Origin: Mansonella perstans
Lineage: Eukaryota; Nematoda; Chromadorea; Rhabditida; Onchocercidae
DNA length: 64,000 nt
Assembly: GCA_037074765.1 (NCBI GenBank)
Contig: JBAMDO010000093.1
Location: 1 to 64,000 of the forward strand
Direction: 5' to 3'
Below the pieces are notes generated by a model that saw only the letters and a program-made list of their open reading frames with translations, was not told where the DNA came from and searched no databases. Position numbers and translations under genes: made by a program. Within the stretch, counting starts at the first letter, position 1, and every line of letters begins with the position of its first letter. Shown piece after piece: positions 39,901-48,900 of the stretch.

Positions 39901-42900
39901 ATAAATATTAAAAAAATTAGGGGTAGAAATTATTATACACATGTATTTGACGTACACACCAAGATTTTTTACTAAACAAAAGCAGTAATCCTATAGATTG
40001 ATAATAATTTAAATATCGATGAATTCTGTCAAATTCCAAAAAAAAGTGTTCATTTTCATCATAGCTATGATTAGAAAAAATAACTGAAACAAATGGAAAT
40101 GCTAAAACTTCTTTGAATTATTGTTTGTTGAAGAGACTCAAACAGAAGGAGAGTATAAGTTTATTTATAGAATAGAGCATTGAGGAGAAAAAGAAAGGGG
40201 AAAATTTGAATCATTGAAACAATTAGTTGTACCAAATTTTAGAACGGTAAAAGGAAAGGAAAGAATAGTTGTCACTGAACTGGACTCAAATGAAAGTTTA
40301 GAATTAAAGACCGCAAACGAAAAAAAAGATTTCTAGTTCAAATAATTAACAGTAATTTAACTTTTTGTTATGATAATCAAGTTCATATTTTTATTTACGC
40401 AGAAAACTCAAACTGTGAGTTTCAATATTTCAATATCTAATGGGCAATGAAAACGATCAAAACTAATTTACTGGTTTTTCTACTGTAGTCAAAAAATTCA
40501 TCATTTCAAGATCATTCGAGTATAAGACTTCAAAATATCTAATTAATCCGGTACACTGAAACTGTATGTTTGCATAAATAGCAATGATAGTTAATCTATA
40601 AGGGTACACAAAAACAGGGAGTATCAGAGTCTGATATTCTTTCTTCCGCGTGTAGAAAATGTGTATTAAGGGATAGAATCAAAGAAAACTTATTGTAAAC
40701 GGCTGCGAACAGATGGCATAACTAAAGGCCGTTAAATTATCGTTTGGGATCATTCAGATGAATGAGAATTACTTCATTAAAAAGGAATTTCAAATTGATT
40801 TGGTAAAGGATTGTACAAATCCGAAAAGCGTTAGTAAGAATTATGCTTTGATTAATAGTCGAGCATTTCATTTCTCCAATTGTCAAAATAATTCTCTTCG
40901 GAAAATTGAAATTCAGTAAACCCCCAAAATTAGCAAAATAAGCTAGGTTACATTCTTTGAAAATGAATAACTAACTGTGTACCTGACTTAGGCAAAGTTT
41001 CAACTTAAAACTAAATGTCACTTTCTTCATAGTAAATATTATTTATGATTTGCCATGCGAATTTTGCGCCTTTTTGTATTTATAATTTAAATCATTCTTC
41101 ACTAAAAAACATAAATGTTTAAACACATATTTTCTAACGATAAAAACAATATTTTCTAACGATAATTTCGTCTTAGGCATGTAGAACTATAAACTGCAAA
41201 ATGCGGAATTGTTTAAATTTGAATTGCATAAGATCAATTTGCTAACACATAAATTCCAATATTTTCAGTCTCGAAACTTTGTAATTAATTTCTACAAATA
41301 TTATGGAATGCACAACCAATATTAATTTACTTCAGGATATAAAAAATCTGGAGATAAGAAATCTCCTTACACATCTCTTCTTGAATACATGATGTTTCTA
41401 TCCTGTTTTTGAAGAATAAATTCTATATGTAACCTATCATACAGTGCTCCGAGGCAAGTGTCATGCTAAAAATAAAGAAGAAACGGAAGTTAAGCTTCGT
41501 TTGATATCGTAGATTTATGATACCCAAATAACTGAAGCGAAGTAAGTAAAATGAATAAATGACTTTTTTTTCAAGCTCTCATCAATTTCCTCTTATTAAA
41601 GATAAATTTACATCATGATTTAATGACAGTTTAAGCAACGGAAATAATCAATTCAATAGTATTACTTTGCCATCCAAATCCAGCAATGCCTTCTTTCAAA
41701 TTTTGGCGATACTGTAACAGGAAAAAGAATCTCTAAAACTGTTTTAGCCAGGCAGATTACATGTCACAATGCTTAAAGGATAAAATTCCCGAAAGAAAAT
41801 CAGCAAACTTACTTCGTGAGAGTATCCACTAATCCATTAATAACTATTTCATTTTGGTCACGATCACGAAAATTCGAATGATTTACCGGTGATGAAATAG
41901 AAACACTATTGACTGGGCAGACAGTGTCAGTAACTCGTTTCATCGTATTTTGCTGTGTGAAATTCGTAAGTTTATTCTGAAAAAAGTCAGATAGCAATGA
42001 ATTACAAACTTTTTTCTAGTAAAATGCTAATTTTTTATGGTAAAATCCGAAATGCTGCAAATTGCAGCTACATCTTTTAGATAAAAGGAAGCAAATTTTA
42101 TAGAAATGTTATCAAAATGCACTTCCCACTACTAGGGAGGGGAAAAGAAAATGTCATTTTAAACGCAAAAAAATTTTGTAAACTAAGACATTAGATAAAT
42201 GCAACACAAGTGAAGATTTATCTACATTTCTTGTCCTTTGATATCTTTTATAAAAGTAACTCAAATGAAATTTTCTTCAGTTTAATTTGATGATCGAGAT
42301 TTGATTATCTTTAGATAGAAGGATATTAGAGGCGATTTATCCGTATCACTTTTGCAACATTCAGTATCAAAATTCATACTTAATGAAGAAACTTTTCAAT
42401 TTAACTCTTTCATGAACTATTTGTATGTTGAAGAGAAAATGGCATATTAATACTGCAGGAAATTATTCGATAATATAAAGCTATGATCTGATGACAAATG
42501 CTTGGATGTATCATTGTATTACGGATGATACCACATGGCGCCGCGGTGTTGCTTACGAATGGCGCTCACATATTTTTCATTACCGGAGAATTTTTAAAAT
42601 TGATATTACTCTTTAGTGCTTCAGATTCATGTTAATATTTGTCTTACAAAGTCAGCCAAAACTGTATTAGTTAGAATAATTGCTATGCGGTGAAAAACAT
42701 TTATCGGGGATATAGACATCGACTGATCGCGGGAACAAAAGAAGATCGTTCATTTTCTTGCTTTTTTTAATTTGATAATAGATGAGAGAGAAAAAGCTGA
42801 CGGGAAAGTACATGTAAAAGTGTGGTAATATACAAAATGCTCACCATTGCGGAACAATTTCCACAGATATTGTTGAGATTATGGGCGGTAATGACACTTT

Positions 42901-45900
42901 TTATTGGCGTTTTACGTAAAATTTCAAAATTTATTTCACTGTTATTGTCAGCATCTTCGGAATCGATTGCCGGCAGACCTCAAACAGAGGTGATTGGATA
43001 AAATCAAATGAGAAGTGTATACCAAACAAAATTGCCGACATTTGCCCGCATTTCAGTTGTTGGAAATACAGAAAAGTTTGAAAAATCGAACAATTCATAA
43101 AACACCGCAAGGTTCTGGGCAATTTACAAGAGACATGTTTTTATAAAATGAATAGCAAAACTGAAGAAAAATGGTATCTACCTGGAATATCAAATGTTAA
43201 ATGCTCAGCTGCGATTGTTACTGCTACTTTTGTTCCTGTTTGTAACGATGATGGTAGTGAAGGTGAAGAATTACTGTTCCAAATTTTTCTTGACTGCGAT
43301 AGTGGCAAAATGGAAGGTGACGGTAGTAGAGATTTTAACAATGAAAAGGGAAATGGCGGTGGTATTGCAGAATCTGGTACTGTTAACACAGGCTTAGATG
43401 CGGATCGACTTAAAATCTTTGAATATGATGATGGATCAGCATAAATGACCTGATTTGAAGAGGAGAGTTTAGGGTCGAAATTTCGATTGGGATTATATGA
43501 AGATGAATTTGAATGCTCGCTGTAATCAGTCAGATTCGGAATTATATCTCTAGCAGTACCGAGTGAAATAGCCCGAAGGGAATTTGATGGTATTGGTCGG
43601 ATGCTGTTTCCTGAGGCAAACAAAGTATTTCGTATACCAGTCGGAGCACGTAGTGATGACGAACTACTCCACTGACTGTGGCACAACTCGTCGTTCTCTT
43701 CCTGCAAATATCAATTTGCAATAAAGACAGAAGAATAAAGGTTACAGGTCACCAAGGTCACACAGAAGTGAAATATTCCCTGTGTCCTGGCTTGACTCCA
43801 CCTTTCTCTTGGAAATGACTCAACCTTCAGGTCGTCACAGTCTGACCTTTCGTGCAATTATTGCATACGCACAATCATTGCAAAGCTATCTTTATGAGAA
43901 TGAAAAAAGGTAAACAACAAATCATAGTTGGATTTTTTTGTTGTTTACTGTTCAGAGACTTCATGTAAAGTACACATGAAGTTATCGGGATCATTAAGGA
44001 TTATGATCATCAAGGACTCAAGATTCTAGCATGAATCGATCTGTAAAGAAAACCAGAAAATGACGGATATTGGCAAATCATAAAACAGATGCCATCTGAC
44101 AAATGAAGACAAATCTTTTACACTATTAGAACCAAGGAAATTGAAATTTTATGAAAATTTAACGGACACGGCAATTCAACAATTCTTGCTTTCATCTAGT
44201 TAGTTTCAAAATTGTTTTCAGAGTCATTGATGAATCATCAATGTAAATATTTCACTATTTATCTAAAACTTCCAGGAGGAGACATCGAAATGGTAAAGTA
44301 GAATGGAGGGGTTAGTGGAAAGAAGAATTACTAAGATTCAAGGACATTGCCAGTGGTTATAAATATCGTTCCCGAATCAGAAGTGAATGGACTGTTTAGT
44401 TCTGGTTGACTGAAAAACAGTCACAATGACTGTTTAGTCTGGTTCGTGTTGCAAAAAAAGTTGCTCTACCTGTCGTTTTCCTTTTTAGTCAATAATTTTT
44501 GTTAATTTAGGGAAAATTGAAAATTGAGCCTGCTTTCAAGAAATCATAATGATTAGTTTATAGATATTCCACTTCCAACCGAAATCCAGTTTCAAAATAT
44601 TATTTTCTCAATTTGGAAATCCAGTTTCAAAATATTAATTTCAAAAGCCATTTTTCAAAAAAGAATATTTTTATTTGTAAGTTATAACTTCTGGTTTAAA
44701 AAAGAACAAACTATTTCGGATTTTTTTAAAGATTGAATTATTTTTGAGCGTAGAAAAATGATAATGACAATTAGGTCTTCATATTCCGAATAAAATCAGT
44801 GTGGTGGTTTCAAGAATTTTAGCGTTTACAGATAAATGAATTAATCTATTACTAATTATCTATGCTGCAGTATAGTTCTATCAAATGATAGAAATAAACA
44901 TATTATCCACTTTTCTCAAAAACGATTGTGTACAAAAGGCGCAAAGTTTCATTACGGTTTCGTGTAGTGCAAACAAATGAAGTCACTTTGATCACAATGT
45001 CAACACCAGCAATGACAATAAATGAAGGCTAAGAATTCGAATTGTACAGGTAAGAGAAGAAAAATGGAAAAGGAGGAAGATTTTCATTTGTTTGCAAAAT
45101 AAACGATTCATTTGAAAGAGCTTTTTTCATTTAATGAAGAAAAATGGTAGTGCGAAACAAAAAAAAAAAAAACTTTCTAAATTTACTGATATAAAAATTT
45201 GCTAGGGAAAAAAAAAATCATTAGATAGAATAACGGAATAAATGGTACCTCAAAACAAAAAGAAGAGCAATTCATCCATAGCTATTTAAATAGAAGTTCA
45301 AGTGTTAGCTTTGTGTCTCCAGCGAGGTATTTCTGTCCTCACCTCCTGTTCACATTACTAGTCATTCCATATTTACCACCAGATGTGTTACGAGGGTGTT
45401 TGTTGTTTTCTCTCTCAGGTCACAATATCCATCATACTCCTTCATCTTTCTGTCACGTATTTTAGCGGTAAAGTTTACCATTTTCCGTCAACATTTCATT
45501 TGTCAAATGTATTAAATAAAGTATTTATAATATAATGCTTCAAGTTACGTCAAGCATATATGTGAAGCTAAGCATATAATCTACATATTATCGGAGCTAT
45601 TTGATCGGAGCGAAATTTTCTGGAACTAGCTAGAAATAAGGAAAATTAGCTTGGGATAAAAAACTTGCCTCGTATATAATGATAACTATCTAAGTACTTT
45701 AATTGTCCCTCATGTGCTTACTGCAGGCGTAAGTAAACAATGACAAAAACGAAGTTCTGATACAAAAATTGCAGTTCAGTTTATTTTCGTAATCTATGAC
45801 AATTAGTTTATCAGCGATTCTAGGAGGGAATGAATCAATTATTGATAAGTATTAATATGTAGAGCAGAACATGACTGCGTTGAGATCTACGGTAACCTTT

Positions 45901-48900
45901 TAAATCAAAATGGCGATATGCCATTTCCCTGTCTGTCCTTAAAACGCAGTTTAGGTAGCCATGATGCGAAATAATTAAAAAAACGACGTTGTTCAAAAAA
46001 TTTTCATAATTATTGCTTCTTATTGACCAACACAACATAAGTTATAGTCTTTCGATGTTAATTAATATTACTATTTTAGTTTAAATATATCTTTAAGTTT
46101 TCTCAAATTAATAATTAATTTAAATGTTTCAGCTAAATAGAAAAACAACAAAATGAGTCGACGTTAACTAATTAGTCGCCCAAAATGTAAATATAATCAT
46201 ATAATCACCAAACAACATTAATAATAAGCAATAAATGAAGAAATAATTTGAAAATCAGAGAATAAGAAGGTAATGCTCCATAACTTATAATGAATCATAT
46301 TTCCCTTTCCGAAATGCATTTTGTTGCAGCAGGAGGAGCGTGAAATAATGTCTCTAAATGCTTCCAATGTAAAGAAAATTCGTTTCCAGCGGAATATATT
46401 ATTTTATATGACTTTACCATTAAACACCTGCATCAAAGGGTAATATTTCTGAAATTTAGCTTCTTGAAAAAATGAAGTTTTATTGAGTTATTAAAATTAA
46501 ATCTCTAAACTAACTTCGAGTTCCGGTATGGCGAGCAGGTAGCGTTCCGTATTGTAGATGTTACTACCATAACGTAGGAAATTTTCAATATCTTGCTGAC
46601 TGGAGGATTGTGGAACTTGTAGTGATTCCGTCAAAGAATGTTGCTTCTGTTCAGTAGCAGCAAGGGCAAGCCGATCGTCCGAAATGTTATCTGTTGATAG
46701 CAACTCCTTCAGCGATCCTACTGACGATTCGGACTCCATGGCAGTAGTAGCAATAAATGTCTTGAAGGAAGTTGCACCACCGCTTCTAGTATCAATATGT
46801 GTTATCGATGAGTCGCCTTTCTTCCGATCCAAACCTACTGATACTTCATTGCTTTCATTTTCTTCTTTGGAAAGAAGGAAACGCCATGCTAATAGCAATG
46901 CCTGAAAGATGCATAGTATTATGAATTTGTTCTTTAATTGCACAAGTGTTTTATAAGATGTCGCACAAGCGTTATTATTTACAAATTTTTTTAGAGTTTC
47001 TCTTTTTGCATCTTTTTTAATCATTGTATAATCTGATTAGTTAAATAAGAGACAAGATAAACTACGCTCTGAGTTAATAAATGGATCAAAAGATTCAAGA
47101 CCTTTGAAGTATATCCTTTTTGTGAGTTTTGTAAATGTTAATATTATTACCATGATTATTCCTACCTGCTAATTATTATTAATCTTCCAAACTAAACTAT
47201 AGGCAATACGATAAGTTCCGGAAAAACTGCTTTGTTAAAAATAAAAGAAAATTCTGGATAATCAAAATGTTGTGAAATAATAATAAGCTGAATCATGCAA
47301 GAATGAAATATTGTGAAAAAAATGTAAGATTTCGCAATGTTTTCGTTTTCAATACAAATGCTCCAAGCTATTGTTAAATGGTTTTCTTTTTCGTTTCTTT
47401 TTTAATGTATGTTTTTCCTATAAAAAACCAAAATTGGTGGGGAACAAGTAAAATATTCACGGATAATATGCGGAAATTCCCGCTATACAAACAGAATTTA
47501 CTGAGAAAAAAACGCAATTTCCTTCCTTTCCCTTTTCCTTTGTTTGAAAAGTGGCCGATACTAAATGCAAAGCATGTTGCCAAAGGCCATGCATATGCGC
47601 TTGTGAATATCAATATAACAGATGAGGACTTTTAATCTTATTGAAAATTAAATAGGATAATTATAATTAGCTTCAATTGCATGTTATTAACTTCAAAAAG
47701 CCTAACAATGTTGTCAAGCAGGCACTAACTTGTGTGATGTATATGCAAACTACAAATAATACTCCACGGCGCAAAGTTCGAGGAAAGACAAAAGTTGAAT
47801 TAACTCCACTTAATTTGAGGTAATTAGCCATTCTAAAGCAGAACCTTACATAAGCAACCACTTTTCGCCATTAGTCTTACATACTGTCGCACGGTTTTTA
47901 AGTAACTTTCCTTGAATAACTTAAAAATTAATTTTTGCCAGGAAGTTATTTGTATATAGGAATAAATGCAAGTGAAGGAAAAATGCAAACGAATTATCAT
48001 AGTTTGATGATTAAGAAAAGATTTAATGGACGAGTTAAAGGAAATGCAAGTAAAGTTAATTATAAAGAAATTAAAAGAGAATTTGCAGAAATGATCAATA
48101 AATTTTAATAAAACTACTGAAAGGGAACGAAATTAAGGTGATTTAAAATACTTCTGCAATTCATCAAAGAAGAAAATTGAAAATTCTTGAGCTTAAGATG
48201 CATTGAAAATCATCCGAAATGAATAGCAGTGGGCAAACCAAAATGCCTCTACATTAGCGCGCAATCGTTTTAGTAATATGAGAATTTATTTTACATTGAT
48301 AGTAATAAAAGGAATGGCCACCAGAAAAAATAAATTGTGCATCAAAAAAAGTTAACCCCAGAGAATTGTAAAAGAATTTCATAAATATAAGAAATACTTC
48401 CGATATTTTTGAGAGAATACGATTACATTTCAACTATTTTTTTCATTTACCTACCACTTTATGAAAGAGGAACATGCGTTACGACTGGGGACGGTTTATT
48501 TGAACGCGTTTATTATCAGTGGCAAAATAATAATACAGTTTTAGAATTTTGTAATTACCAAAAATTTCTTCATCAGGCAATGATTTACATGACAACACTG
48601 ATGCTGTTATTATTGTCCCTATGATCGCCAATCCAATTATCATGTTTATCGTTCCTGTTTTGGCATTCCGCATATCGATCAGAGATTTTACATATTTCAA
48701 CATAGTATAGTAATTCGCTTCTATCAACGTTGCTTTTTCGACTCGACCGTCCGCTTCATCATTGTGACAACGAGAAAGAAAAAAGGTAAAGTCCGAAATT
48801 TTTTTTAATTATTCAGAAAAGATATATAGGAGACTGTCTTTGCAACCGATCGAAACTAATAATTGGTGATAAAAGGAGCGAAAAAATTAATGCTCAGACT

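Noticed and set aside
42536..42575. GC-rich island in an ajm-1 intron
   Set aside because: About 40 bases only, no reading frame or motif; likely chance.
46497..46905. Separate small single-pass membrane protein ending at the stop at 46497
   Set aside because: A good GTTAGT donor precedes the stop and joins in phase 0 to exon 43182-43701, so the frame continues into ajm-1.
47374..47635. Overlapping 80-85-residue frames on both strands
   Set aside because: Low complexity, no similarity recognised, inside an ajm-1 intron.
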